Below are positions 53,798 through 62,954 of a stretch of DNA of 64,000 bases, one piece after another. Source of the DNA: Bacteroides oleiciplenus YIT 12058. GTDB taxonomy: Bacteria > Bacteroidota > Bacteroidia > Bacteroidales > Bacteroidaceae. The notes under the pieces were generated by a model that searched no databases, had not been told where the DNA came from, and worked only from the letters and a program-made list of their open reading frames with translations. Where the stretch lies: assembly GCF_000315485.1 (NCBI RefSeq), contig NZ_JH992941.1, positions 1,116,001-1,180,000 of the forward strand. Direction: 5' to 3'. How positions within the stretch are numbered: position 1 is the first letter of the stretch; every line of letters starts with the position of its first letter. The position numbers and the translations under genes were made by a program.

Positions 53798-55156
53798 ATG
53801 AAATACCAAGTTGCCATTATCGGTGGAGGTCCTGCAGGATACACTGCTGCCGAAGTTGCCGGAAAAGCCGGACTGAGTGTAGTATTGTTTGAAAAACAAA
53901 GTTTAGGTGGAGTTTGCCTCAATGAAGGCTGCATCCCTACCAAGACTTTATTGTATTCGGCAAAAACGTATGATGCTGCGCGTCATGCTTCCAAATATGC
54001 AGTCAATGTTCCTGAAGTTTCGTTTGATTTGCCTAAGATTATTGCTCGCAAACAAAAAGTGGTGCGTAAGCTGGTGCTGGGTGTAAAGGGTAAACTGACC
54101 ACCCACGGAGTGAACATCGTGCAAGGAGAGGCTACCGTTATTGATAAGAATACCGTGCTGTGTGGTGGCGAAACTTACGAATGTGAGAATCTGATTCTTT
54201 GCACCGGCTCGGAAACTTTCATCCCTCTTATTCCCGGAGTAGATACTGTGCCTTTCTGGACCCACCGTGATGCGTTGGACAATAAAGAACTTCCCGCATC
54301 CCTTGCCATCATCGGTGGCGGGGTTATCGGTATAGAGTTTGCTTCTTTCTTCAATAGCCTGGGAGTGCAGGTCACTGTCATCGAGATGCTCGATGAAATC
54401 CTGGGAGGTATGGATAAGGAACTTTCCGCCCTGCTGCGTGCGGAGTATGCCAAACGGGGAATTAAGTTTATGCTGAGTACGAAAGTGGTGTCTCTTGCTG
54501 AGGCTTCTTCCGAAGACGGACAAGCCCAAGTGCAGATTAATTATGAGGATGCCGAAGGAGTCGGTGCCGTACTTGCCGATAAATTATTGATGAGTGTAGG
54601 TCGTCGTCCGGTTACAAAGGGCTTCGGACTGGAGAATCTGGATTTACGGAAAACAGAACGGGGGAATATTTGCGTGAACGAGCAAATGCGGGCTTCCGTT
54701 CCGGGTGTGTATGTATGTGGTGACCTGACGGGGTTTTCCTTGCTGGCCCATACAGCCGTACGTGAGGCGGAAGTAGCCGTACATGCCATCCTTGGAAAGG
54801 AAGATGCCATGAGTTATTGGGCTATTCCCGGAGTGGTGTATACCAATCCTGAAATAGCAGGAGTAGGGCAGACGGAAGAAGCTTTGCAGATAAAAGGTAT
54901 CAACTATCGCATAGTGAAGCTGCCTATGGCTTATTCCGGTCGTTTTGTAGCTGAGAATGAAGGCGTGAACGGGGTTTGCAAACTTTTGATATCAGATAAT
55001 GAAACCATATTGGGTGCACATGTATTGGGCAATCCGGCTTCCGAAATCATCACCCTGGCAGGCATGGCTATCGAGCTGAAACTGACTACTACGGAATGGA
55101 AGAAAATCATCTTCCCCCATCCCACGGTTTCTGAAATCTTTAAAGAGGCATTATAA
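53798..55156 (+). CDS. lpdA: Dihydrolipoyl dehydrogenase
   Basis: A 452-residue FAD-dependent pyridine-nucleotide disulfide oxidoreductase. It has FAD motif GGGPAGYTAAEVAG, redox pair GGVCLNEGCIPTK (Cys about 41 and 46), NAD motif IIGGGVIGIEFASFF and C-terminal active-site FPHPTVSEIF. It reoxidises the lipoyl groups of 2-oxoacid dehydrogenase or glycine cleavage complexes. No E1 or E2 gene is adjacent. It is followed 2 bp later by a DUF2007-type gene. Confidence 0.96.
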   Translation: MKYQVAIIGGGPAGYTAAEVAGKAGLSVVLFEKQSLGGVCLNEGCIPTKTLLYSAKTYDAARHASKYAVNVPEVSFDLPKIIARKQKVVRKLVLGVKGKLTTHGVNIVQGEATVIDKNTVLCGGETYECENLILCTGSETFIPLIPGVDTVPFWTHRDALDNKELPASLAIIGGGVIGIEFASFFNSLGVQVTVIEMLDEILGGMDKELSALLRAEYAKRGIKFMLSTKVVSLAEASSEDGQAQVQINYEDAEGVGAVLADKLLMSVGRRPVTKGFGLENLDLRKTERGNICVNEQMRASVPGVYVCGDLTGFSLLAHTAVREAEVAVHAILGKEDAMSYWAIPGVVYTNPEIAGVGQTEEALQIKGINYRIVKLPMAYSGRFVAENEGVNGVCKLLISDNETILGAHVLGNPASEIITLAGMAIELKLTTTEWKKIIFPHPTVSEIFKEAL

Positions 55157-55158
55157 CG

Positions 55159-55584
55159 ATGAAGACTGTAAAACTAATGACTTGTAATGATGCCGCCCAA
55201 GCGCATATCATTCAGGGAGCATTGGAGAATGAAGGTATCTCTTCCCTTCTTCATAACGAGAATATGTCCACGTTGTTGCGGGGATATATCAATAACATTG
55301 CGGGAGTGGATATCCTGGTTGACGAAGCAGATTATGAAGCTGCCATCCGGTTGTTGGAACAGAATGAGATGATACCGGAACAATTGAAATATTGTCCTTT
55401 CTGTGGCTCGTCCGATATTAAGTTCGTGTTGAAGAAGGAGCATCGCGTAAGGGCTGTTATATCGGCCATTGCTTCTATGCTGGCGGCTGCTCCTCCGGGA
55501 AACAATCATTGGGAATACGTCTGTCGCGCATGTGGAGGCAAGTTTGAAAAGCCGGTTGCAAAAGCTCATCTGGCAAAAGTTTGA
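55159..55584 (+). CDS. DUF2007-like protein with zinc ribbon
   Basis: A 141-residue protein. Residues 1-70 resemble the DUF2007 putative signal-transducing domain (AQAHIIQGALENEGISSLLH, then DILVDEADYEAAIRLL). The C-terminal half has two Cys pairs, CPFC and CRAC, that could bind one zinc. Cytoplasmic, function unknown. It sits between lpdA and dacB in a tight cluster. Confidence 0.75.
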   Translation: MKTVKLMTCNDAAQAHIIQGALENEGISSLLHNENMSTLLRGYINNIAGVDILVDEADYEAAIRLLEQNEMIPEQLKYCPFCGSSDIKFVLKKEHRVRAVISAIASMLAAAPPGNNHWEYVCRACGGKFEKPVAKAHLAKV

Positions 55585-55601
55585 AAAGCATTCGTAATAA
55601 A

Positions 55602-57029
55602 ATGAACATGAAGAAATATCTTTTGCTGCTTGCTCTTTCCCTCTTGTTTGTCCCTGCAACATTGTGGGGACAAAATGTGAATGTTAAGAGCCTCTCTTCC
55701 CGTCTGGATACCCTGATTAAGTATAAACTTCCCGCCGGCTCCAATGTCGGCATATCCATATACGACCTGACTGAGGGAAAGTCCTTATACACCTATCAGT
55801 CGGATAAACTCTCCCGTCCGGCTTCTACCATGAAGCTGTTGACTACCATCACCGCCCTTGCCCGTCCCGAGGCGGATGAGCCTTTCAGGACAGAAGTGTG
55901 GTACCAGGGAGTGATTGAACAGGATACGTTGAAGGGAGACCTGTATGTTGTCGGTGGTTATGACCCTGAATTTGATGATGAGGCTTTGGACTCGCTGGTA
56001 AACAGGGTGAGCCGTTTTCCTTTCTCTGTGATAGCGGGTAATGTATATGGCGATGTTTCTATGAAGGACTCCATTTACTGGGGAAGTGGCTGGGCATGGG
56101 ATGATACTCCGGCTTCCTACCAGCCCTATCTTTCGCCGTTAATGTTGAATAAAGGTCTGGTTACTATAACTGCATCTCCAGGTGTAAAAGGCGATACGGC
56201 AAATATAGAATGTATTCCTGTTTCTTCTTATTATACCGTAACGAATGAAACGAAATCCCGTACTCCTTCTGCCGGACGTTTCGGTGTTTCCCGCGATTGG
56301 TTGCAGAATGGTAACAATGTAATTATTAAAGGAAATGTGGAAAATAAGCGGACGGGTACAGTTAATATCTATTCTTCACAGGATTTCTTTATGCATACTT
56401 TCCTTGAGCGTTTGCAAGCGAAAGGTGTCCAATGCCCTGCGGAGTATGCTTTTAATGAATTGCAAAAAGATAGTGTTTCTGTGCGAATGGCTCTGTTTGA
56501 AACCCCCATTCAGGACGTTGTCAATGAGATTATGAAAGAAAGTGATAACCTGAATGCTCAGGCCTTACTTTGCCGTTTGGGTGCACAAGCCACCGGTAAG
56601 AAGCGTATTTCCGATGAAGACGGGCTTGTCGCTATCCGCAAACAGATAAAGGCTTTGGGGGAAGATGCGGATTACTATAAACTGGCCGACGGCTGCGGAC
56701 TCTCCAACTATAACTATATCTCTCCCGATTTGCTGGTTTCCTTCCTCCGGTTTGCCTACTCACGCACGGAGGTTTTTCAAAAGCTCTATAAGGCTTTGCC
56801 CATCGGGGGTGTGGATGGTACACTGAAATACCGGATGAAACCCGGAAGCCTCTCTTATAAGAATGTACATGCCAAGACAGGCTCTTTCACGGCAATTAAC
56901 TGTTTGGCAGGTTATCTGCGTGCGGCAAACGGACATGAGGTTGCTTTTGCCATTATGAATCAGAATGTACTTTCAGGAGCTAAGGCGCGTGCCTTTCAGG
57001 ATGCGGTGTGCGATGAAGCGATTAAGTGA
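55602..57029 (+). CDS. dacB: D-alanyl-D-alanine carboxypeptidase/endopeptidase, PBP4 type
   Basis: About 475 residues from MNMKKYLLLL, with a signal peptide ending near TLWGQ. It has the three serine-peptidase S13 motifs: STMK (SxxK, near residue 70), SNYN (SxN, near 355) and HAKTGS (KTG, near 415). It trims and cleaves peptidoglycan cross-links in the periplasm. A TTG overlapping the previous stop would add a few residues before the signal peptide and is less likely. Confidence 0.95.
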   Translation: MNMKKYLLLLALSLLFVPATLWGQNVNVKSLSSRLDTLIKYKLPAGSNVGISIYDLTEGKSLYTYQSDKLSRPASTMKLLTTITALARPEADEPFRTEVWYQGVIEQDTLKGDLYVVGGYDPEFDDEALDSLVNRVSRFPFSVIAGNVYGDVSMKDSIYWGSGWAWDDTPASYQPYLSPLMLNKGLVTITASPGVKGDTANIECIPVSSYYTVTNETKSRTPSAGRFGVSRDWLQNGNNVIIKGNVENKRTGTVNIYSSQDFFMHTFLERLQAKGVQCPAEYAFNELQKDSVSVRMALFETPIQDVVNEIMKESDNLNAQALLCRLGAQATGKKRISDEDGLVAIRKQIKALGEDADYYKLADGCGLSNYNYISPDLLVSFLRFAYSRTEVFQKLYKALPIGGVDGTLKYRMKPGSLSYKNVHAKTGSFTAINCLAGYLRAANGHEVAFAIMNQNVLSGAKARAFQDAVCDEAIK

Positions 57030-57145
57030 CGAGCTATAAGCTACGAGCTACGAGTGGCTGCGCTGTAATATTGCAAACCTCTCGTAGCTCGTTTCTTATA
57101 GCTCGTACTAATCTATACTTGTAGCTCGTAGCTTGTCACTCGTAG
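57030..57145. repeat. Repeated GAGCTAC/GTAGCTC words between convergent genes
   Basis: Heptamers such as GAGCTAT, AAGCTAC, GAGCTAC and GAGTGGC run in tandem at 57033-57060. Inverted copies (CTCGTAGCTCG, GTAGCTCGTAGCTTG) follow at 57090-57145. The halves could fold into a long hairpin between dacB and the convergent CoA-transferase, acting as a terminator. Confidence 0.7.
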
Positions 57146-57146
57146 C

Positions 57147-58643
57147 TTACTTATACTGTGCCCAGTCTATATTCTTCATATCCCCGCTCTTCGCCAGTTC
57201 GGCATGCATTCCTAATGCAGCACGGAGGGCATGTGGAGTTTGAGACTTACCGTCAGTCATTTTCAGGTAATCCCACAAGAGATTTTTATAGTCGGGATGT
57301 GCACAGTTCTCAATGATGGCTTGTGCACGCTGTTTCGGGCTTTTGCCACGTAAGTCGGCAACACCTTGTTCAGTGATGATGATGTTAACATCATGCTCAC
57401 TGTGGTCTGCGTGTGACACCATCGGAACGATAGCGCTGATTTTGCCTTCTTTGGCAACAGACGGACACGTAAAGATGGAAATATAAGCATTACGCGTGAA
57501 GTCGCCCGAACCGCCGATACCGTTCATCATTCTTGTACCGCTGATGTGGGTAGAGTTTACGTTTCCGTAAAGGTCTGCCTCGATAGCCGTATTAATAGAG
57601 ATGATACCTAAACGGCGAACGATTTCCGGATTGTTGGAGATTTCCGACGGGCGGAGTACCAATTTATCGCGGAAGAAATCCATATCGTCATAAATGCCTT
57701 GCAGACAGTCGTTCGTTACAGTCAGTGAGCAGGCGCTACCGAACTTCACACGACCGTCGCGAATCAATCCGATAACGGAGTTCTGAATAACTTCTGTGTA
57801 CATTTCGAATGCTGGAATGGTCTTGTCACGTCCCAGTGCACCAAGCACAGCGTTGGCAATGTTGCCTACACCCGATTGCAGAGGCAGGAAGGTTGACGGA
57901 ATAATGCCACGCTTCATATCAGCAGCCAGGAAGTCGGCTACATTCTGACCAATCTTGTCGGTCAACGGATCTGCATCGGCAAAGCCACGTGCTTCGTCCG
58001 GCCAGTTTGTTTCTACCACGCCTACAATCTTTTTCGGGTCTACCTGGATATAAGGCTGGCCAATGCGGTCGCTCGGCTTGTAGATAGGAATTTCGCGGCG
58101 ATAAGGCGGATCAAGTGGTTCGTATACGTCATGCAGCCCCATGGCATTCTTGCTGTGGGCAGCATTCAGTTCTACGATAATCTGGTCGGCAAGGCGGCAA
58201 ACGGTAGGAGCGATACCACCGGCTGCGGTCAGATAAATCTTGCCGTCGGGAGTCACTTCGCAAGCTTCAATAATGGCAACGTTCACTTTGCCCATGAAAC
58301 CATAACGAACTTCCTGCGCCATCTGAGACAAGTGGATGTCGTTATAAGCGATTTCTCCGCTGTTCACTGCTTTGCGGAAATCAGAATTGGTGGTGTAAGG
58401 AGCACGGTAGCGGATAGCTTTGGCGCGTGAAAGTACGCCGTCGCAAGAGTCACCTGTAGAGGCACCGGTGAAGATACCTACCTGGAAAGGGTTTCCTTTT
58501 GCATGTTCTGCTTCTGCTATTTTTGCTAATTCAGCCGTAACGGCTTTGGCTGTTCCTGCAGGAGTAAATCCGCTCAAGCCGATGTTGTAGCCATGTTTAA
58601 TCAGGCTTGCAGCTTCCGCTGCCGAGATGTAATTGAATGCCAT
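57147..58643 (-). CDS. Acetyl-CoA hydrolase/CoA-transferase family (probable succinyl-CoA:acetate type)
   Basis: A 498-residue cytoplasmic enzyme. Family signs are an N-terminal SGFTPAGTAKAV, a conserved Glu in FEMYTEVIQNSVIGL that is the likely catalytic residue, and the C-terminal glycine-rich NGIGGSGDFTRNAY. Members move CoA between succinate, acetate or propionate, or hydrolyse acetyl-CoA. In Bacteroides a role in succinate, propionate and acetate fermentation is plausible. Full length, monocistronic. Confidence 0.92.
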   Translation of the reverse strand: MAFNYISAAEAASLIKHGYNIGLSGFTPAGTAKAVTAELAKIAEAEHAKGNPFQVGIFTGASTGDSCDGVLSRAKAIRYRAPYTTNSDFRKAVNSGEIAYNDIHLSQMAQEVRYGFMGKVNVAIIEACEVTPDGKIYLTAAGGIAPTVCRLADQIIVELNAAHSKNAMGLHDVYEPLDPPYRREIPIYKPSDRIGQPYIQVDPKKIVGVVETNWPDEARGFADADPLTDKIGQNVADFLAADMKRGIIPSTFLPLQSGVGNIANAVLGALGRDKTIPAFEMYTEVIQNSVIGLIRDGRVKFGSACSLTVTNDCLQGIYDDMDFFRDKLVLRPSEISNNPEIVRRLGIISINTAIEADLYGNVNSTHISGTRMMNGIGGSGDFTRNAYISIFTCPSVAKEGKISAIVPMVSHADHSEHDVNIIITEQGVADLRGKSPKQRAQAIIENCAHPDYKNLLWDYLKMTDGKSQTPHALRAALGMHAELAKSGDMKNIDWAQYK

Positions 58644-58736
58644 AATATATTTAGTTATTTTTTCTGTGTATCAGTTCATAAGTTACTGAAGATGTAACTC
58701 TCATTTTTTAATTTCTCATTTTCAATTCTCAATTAA

Positions 58737-59186
58737 TTAATACTTCCGTTGTAGTATTTCCGACCAGATAATAGCTTTTCGTGCTTCTTCTGCCGAATGA
58801 ATGGAGTATTCGGAGTCAATAGCGGGGTTTTGTGGAGTGGATGGAGGGGGAGAAATCTTCTGTTTCGGCGGAGCGGCGACATGCTGGGGATGTGCATCCG
58901 CAGCGTCTCCTCCGAAAATATGCTTCGATGCAGAGAATTGATATTCCTCTTTGGCGATGGGAGCCGGTTTCAATTCCTGTTCAGGTCCTTCGGGAATATA
59001 ACCGCCATAAGTCTTTCCCCAACCTTGCGGCATGGGCATTGCGGTGTCGTCCATATCCTCTTCCGGTATAGGCATAGCGGGTTTGTTGTCAGCGTTCTTT
59101 TTTGCTTCTTTCTTGAATTGCTTGACAATTCCGATAACGATTATGCCTGCGATTAACAGAAACTGTAATATGTCATCCATGCTCAT
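58737..59186 (-). CDS. Small membrane-anchored protein, unknown function
   Basis: A 149-residue protein with one N-terminal membrane helix (ILQFLLIAGIIVIGIV). A basic stretch follows, then a long proline-rich low-complexity region and a conserved-looking C-terminus (SAEEARKAIIWSEILQRKY). No family recognised. A -7 box (minus strand TATCTTTG, 59203-59210) lies 17 bp upstream. The gap to the CoA-transferase gene is 93 bp. Confidence 0.65.
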   Translation of the reverse strand: MSMDDILQFLLIAGIIVIGIVKQFKKEAKKNADNKPAMPIPEEDMDDTAMPMPQGWGKTYGGYIPEGPEQELKPAPIAKEEYQFSASKHIFGGDAADAHPQHVAAPPKQKISPPPSTPQNPAIDSEYSIHSAEEARKAIIWSEILQRKY

Positions 59187-59202
59187 TTAAGTTTTTCACC
59201 GC

Positions 59203-59210
59203 CAAAGATA
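59203..59210 (-). promoter_or_regulatory. -7 box for the small membrane protein
   Basis: The minus strand reads TATCTTTG, 17 bp upstream of the start codon at 59186. Confidence 0.5.
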
Positions 59211-59251
59211 ACTAAATTATCTGAATTACAGCCAATTTTTAGGCATGAAAA

Positions 59252-59283
59252 AAGGGCAGCTTCACAGCTCCCCTTATTTTTTT
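59252..59283 (+). terminator. Terminator-like hairpin without an upstream gene on its strand
   Basis: AAGGGCAGCT (59252-59261) pairs with AGCTCCCCTT (59266-59275) with one mismatch, followed by a T-run broken by one A. A-tracts on the other side would make it work on the minus strand too. No plus-strand gene ends here. Confidence 0.6.
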
Positions 59284-59299
59284 AACCTAAACCTTAACT

Positions 59300-59383
59300 A
59301 TGAAAAAATCTAATGTTTCTTTCATTACGCAAATTTGTGAAATAATTCCAACTATGCCAAATAACTCTCTTGAAAATGTTTAG
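59300..59383 (+). CDS. Possible 27-residue leader peptide
   Basis: An ATG frame, MKKSNVSFITQICEIIPTMP then NNSLENV and TAG, begins 17 bp after the hairpin's T-run. No clear ribosome-binding site or family. It lies upstream of miaB, whose own promoter is at 59475. It may be chance. The rest of 59187-59506 shows only the two -7 boxes and the hairpin. Confidence 0.2.
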   Translation: MKKSNVSFITQICEIIPTMPNNSLENV

Positions 59384-59474
59384 TCTCTTAACATTAATTA
59401 TCAGAAACACTTCAAATTCTAACTATTGAGTGTTATTTTTTTCCCATTTCGTCTGTAAATTAGTGCTGAAGACG

Positions 59475-59482
59475 TATCTTTG
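59475..59482 (+). promoter_or_regulatory. -7 box for miaB
   Basis: TATCTTTG lies 25 bp upstream of ATG 59507. It excludes an in-frame TTG at 59480 as the start. Confidence 0.6.
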
Positions 59483-59506
59483 CAGCCGAAAGTAAAAAAA
59501 GAAATT

Positions 59507-60874
59507 ATGGAAAATGTAACGGGAGCAGACTTTAAATCTGCAACTGCTGATGACAACAAGAAGTTGTTCATCGAAACCTATGGCTGCCAGATGAACGTGG
59601 CAGACAGTGAAGTAATTGCCTCTGTGATGCAGATGGCGGGATATTCTGCAGCAGACACGCTGGAAGAAGCGGATGCGGTGTTTATGAACACCTGTTCCAT
59701 TCGCGACAATGCAGAGCAGAAGATTCTGAATCGTTTGGAATTTTTCCACTCGCTCAAGAAGAAGAAACGCAATCTGATTGTAGGTGTGTTGGGATGTATG
59801 GCCGAACGCGTAAAGGATGATCTGATTACTAATCACCATGTTGATCTGGTAGTAGGTCCTGATGCTTATCTCACTCTTCCTGATTTGGTTGCTGCCGTTG
59901 AAGCAGGCGAAAAAGCCATCAATGTGGAGCTTTCCACAACGGAGACTTACCGGGATGTCATTCCTTCTCGTATCTGTGGTAATCACATCTCCGGATTCGT
60001 ATCTATTATGCGCGGGTGTAATAACTTCTGTACGTACTGCATCGTCCCTTATACCCGTGGGCGGGAGCGTAGTCGTGATGTGGAAAGTATCCTGAATGAA
60101 GTGTCCGACCTGGTGGCAAAAGGTTATAAAGAAGTCACACTTTTGGGGCAGAACGTCAACTCCTACCGTTTTGAAAAGCCGGACGGTGAGGTGGTAACTT
60201 TTCCTATGTTGCTCCGCACTGTGGCTGAGGCTGCGCCGGGTGTGCGTGTTCGTTTCACTACTTCGCACCCCAAGGATATGAGCGACGAAACGCTGGAAGT
60301 GATTGCGCAGGTTCCCAATGTGTGCAAGCATATTCATCTGCCGGTGCAGAGCGGAAGTTCGCGTATCCTGAAACTGATGAACCGCAAATATACCCGCGAA
60401 TGGTACTTGGAACGTGTGGATGCTATCCATCGTATCGTCCCCGATTGCGGTCTGTCTACAGATATTTTCTCCGGTTTCCATTCCGAAACGGAAGAAGACC
60501 ATCAACTTTCCCTTTCTCTGATGGAAGCGTGTGGCTATGACTCTGCTTTCATGTTTAAATATTCCGAGCGTCCGGGCACATATGCTTCCAAGCATCTGCC
60601 GGATGATGTGCCTGAAGAGGTGAAGATACGCCGGTTGAATGAGATTATTGCTTTACAGAATCGTCTTTCTGCAGAATCGAATGCCCGTTGCATTGGCAAG
60701 ACGTACGAGGTGCTGGTGGAGGGTGTTTCCAAGCGTTCCCGCGAACAGTTGGTAGGGCGTACGGAGCAGAATCGCGTGGTGGTGTTCGACCGCGGTACAC
60801 ACCGTGTCGGCGATTTTGTGATGGTGAAGATTACTGAAGCAAGTTCGGCAACGCTGAAGGGTGAAGAAGTCTGA
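59507..60874 (+). CDS. miaB: tRNA-2-methylthio-N6-dimethylallyladenosine synthase (MiaB)
   Basis: A 455-residue radical SAM enzyme that adds a methylthio group to i6A37 of tRNAs. It has the N-terminal UPF0004 domain with cluster cysteines in TYGCQMN, MNTCSIRDNA and GVLGCMAER. The radical SAM motif is RGCNNFCTYCIVPYTRGRE, and a C-terminal TRAM domain follows (YEVLVEGVSKRSREQLVGRT). Full length with MENVTGAD as the start. It is followed by a strong terminator after 113 bp. Confidence 0.97.
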   Translation: MENVTGADFKSATADDNKKLFIETYGCQMNVADSEVIASVMQMAGYSAADTLEEADAVFMNTCSIRDNAEQKILNRLEFFHSLKKKKRNLIVGVLGCMAERVKDDLITNHHVDLVVGPDAYLTLPDLVAAVEAGEKAINVELSTTETYRDVIPSRICGNHISGFVSIMRGCNNFCTYCIVPYTRGRERSRDVESILNEVSDLVAKGYKEVTLLGQNVNSYRFEKPDGEVVTFPMLLRTVAEAAPGVRVRFTTSHPKDMSDETLEVIAQVPNVCKHIHLPVQSGSSRILKLMNRKYTREWYLERVDAIHRIVPDCGLSTDIFSGFHSETEEDHQLSLSLMEACGYDSAFMFKYSERPGTYASKHLPDDVPEEVKIRRLNEIIALQNRLSAESNARCIGKTYEVLVEGVSKRSREQLVGRTEQNRVVVFDRGTHRVGDFVMVKITEASSATLKGEEV

Positions 60875-60987
60875 ACCACTCGCTTCGTTCGCATACAAGA
60901 GATTTTTAGTACTTTGTCAGCACTTCAGCACTATTAAAGATAATATGCATAAATATAAGTGATTAGCTGGTGATGATGACTGTGGTG

Positions 60988-61027
60988 ATCAGTGCTGACA
61001 AACGGTTTGTCAGCACTGATTTTTTCT
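60988..61027 (+). terminator. Rho-independent terminator downstream of miaB
   Basis: A perfect 16-bp stem, ATCAGTGCTGACAAAC with its complement ending at 61020, separated by a single G and followed by TTTTT then CTTCTTTTT. A partial copy of the stem word (TTTGTCAGCACTTCAGCAC) lies about 70 bp upstream. The gap 60875-61643 also holds the 61234 array and the ATPase promoter; nothing else was recognised. Confidence 0.88.
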
Positions 61028-61233
61028 TCTTTTTCCCCTATTTTCCTGTGTAATATGCTGGTTTTCAAAGATTATACGCATTATGTGCCGAATTCCCAAA
61101 ATTAGGCATAAATAGCTCTTTTGGTTTCATCACATAATCCCAGACCTGATTGGGCTATGATTTCATCTCTTTCGGTGGCATTTGCAGTGCTTTTATTGCG
61201 TGAGTTCAAAATACTAATATACAGTGTATTGCA

Positions 61234-61396
61234 GTTTCCTTGTGCAAGGAAACGCTCGTTTCCTTAAGGGGGAACGAGCGTTTCTTACATTGGAAGCTGT
61301 CGTTTCCGAGCCTTGGAAATGAGCGTTCCCATTAGGAGAAACTGCTGTTTCCATTAAGAGAAACTGTCGTTCCCATTAGGAGAAACTGCCGTTCCC
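61234..61396. repeat. 22-bp-period array, core GTTYCC
   Basis: Cores start at 61234, 61258, 61280, 61302, 61325, 61347, 61369 and 61391, so five of seven steps are exactly 22 bp. Units look like GAAACTGYYGTTYCCATTAR. It is of the same family as the array at 14674, about 46.5 kb away. Confidence 0.85.
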
Positions 61397-61571
61397 ATGA
61401 AACTGACACATGAAAGGACAGCCATGAAAGGAAACTGACAAGCATTCGTGACCGTTTCTGCAAGAATATAAATAGAGGTATTTACAGGTAATTGTAGGAT
61501 ACTTGTCAACGCTGCATTGAAATTAGGTTGCAAAAAGTTGGGAGGATATAGATGATTCTATAAAAAAATCA

Positions 61572-61579
61572 TATCTTTG
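61572..61579 (+). promoter_or_regulatory. -7 box for the ATPase gene
   Basis: TATCTTTG lies 64 bp upstream of ATG 61644. Confidence 0.5.
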
Positions 61580-61643
61580 TATTTATAACCTCGGTTATTA
61601 TAATCTGAATTATAAATTGTATTACTTTGATAATCTATATATT

Positions 61644-62954
61644 ATGGAGTTTTTTGGAAGAGAAAAAGAACTGGAAGTTTTAGCTCGGGAGCAAGAACTA
61701 TCACTTACATCTGCACGTTTCACTATCATCATGGGACGTCGCCGTATTGGAAAAACATATCTGATACGTCGTAGTTTCAAGAATACCCCGTGCCTTTATA
61801 TCCTTGCCAAGAATGAAGCAGAGGCCACCTTCTGTGCTTCCCTGCAAAGACAGATACAGCGCGAGCTGAATATTCCTATTTACGGAACTATCCGTTCCAT
61901 GCGTGATATCTTTGAGATACTTTTTTCGTATGCCACCAAAGAACATTTGAATCTGGTTATTGATGAAGTACAGGAATTCTTCTATGTCCGCAAGAGTATT
62001 TTTGCGGATATGCAGGAATTGTGGGATCAATACAAGAGTGAGATGAAAATTAACTTTATCACTTGTGGTTCTATCTATTCTTTGATGAAGGAATTATTTG
62101 AGGACAAGAAAGCTGCTATGTATGGGCGTCTGACGAAGCGCATAGAGTTATTGCCTTTCAGCATTGCCACTATGAAAGAGATATTGCGGCATTATCTTCC
62201 TTCCTATCGTAATGAAGATTTGCTCTGCTTATATATGTTGACGGGAGGAGTTGCCAAGTATATAGAGACGTTGATTGACGAGCAAGCGTTTACCAAACAG
62301 AAAATGCTGGAGTGTTTCATAAATGCATATATGCCTTTCCTGACCGAGGGTACCGACCTTATTAATATGGAGTTCCGACGCGAAAGTGCTATCTATTATT
62401 CCATTCTGAGCTTGATAGCCGATGGTAAGAATACATCGGGAGAGATTGACTCTATATTGGAGACAACCTCAAGTGCCTACTTGCGCAATCTGGAAATCAA
62501 TTATTCGTTGGTTCGTAAAGTGAGACCGGTTTTTGCTTCGGAACGAAGCAGGGGGATACGGTATCGATTGAATGATAATTTCTTGCAATTCTGGTTTCGT
62601 TTTATCTATCCTAACCTGGATTTGGTGGAGAGTCAACGCTCTGATTTATTGTTAGAAATTATAGAACAGGGCTACAGTGTATATTCGGGTTTTGTACTGG
62701 AACGTTATTTTCAACAACGTATCCGTGAAGAAGAGCGTTTTTCTCTGATAGGCAATTGGTGGGACAGTAAAGGGGAAAATGAGATAGATATTGTAGCAAT
62801 TAATAGAATAGACCGGCAGGCACGCATTGCAGAAGTAAAGATAAATCCCAGAAAAATATCTCTGCATGTATTAGAGCAGAAAGCACAGAAACTACTTGGT
62901 GAATTGAAGCGGTATCGTATAGAATATCAGGGATATTCATTGGAAGATATGTAA
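61644..62954 (+). CDS. AAA-type ATPase with DUF234-like C-terminus
   Basis: A 436-residue cytoplasmic protein starting MEFFGREKEL. Walker A is GRRRIGKT (about 31-38) and Walker B is LNLVIDEVQEFF (about 97-108). A winged-helix-like middle is followed by a C-terminal domain with NEIDIVAINR and IAEVKINPR, which has the D-x(n)-E-x-K arrangement of PD-(D/E)xK nucleases, as in DUF234 proteins. Members are common in Bacteroides and archaea and their role is unclear. Monocistronic with its own promoter and terminator. Confidence 0.88.
   Translation: MEFFGREKELEVLAREQELSLTSARFTIIMGRRRIGKTYLIRRSFKNTPCLYILAKNEAEATFCASLQRQIQRELNIPIYGTIRSMRDIFEILFSYATKEHLNLVIDEVQEFFYVRKSIFADMQELWDQYKSEMKINFITCGSIYSLMKELFEDKKAAMYGRLTKRIELLPFSIATMKEILRHYLPSYRNEDLLCLYMLTGGVAKYIETLIDEQAFTKQKMLECFINAYMPFLTEGTDLINMEFRRESAIYYSILSLIADGKNTSGEIDSILETTSSAYLRNLEINYSLVRKVRPVFASERSRGIRYRLNDNFLQFWFRFIYPNLDLVESQRSDLLLEIIEQGYSVYSGFVLERYFQQRIREEERFSLIGNWWDSKGENEIDIVAINRIDRQARIAEVKINPRKISLHVLEQKAQKLLGELKRYRIEYQGYSLEDM

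Noticed and set aside
59423..60595. A 390-codon minus-strand open frame opposite miaB
   Set aside because: It is antisense to a full-length, well-conserved miaB, shows no domain signature and has a His/Ser/Arg-rich composition typical of a shadow frame.
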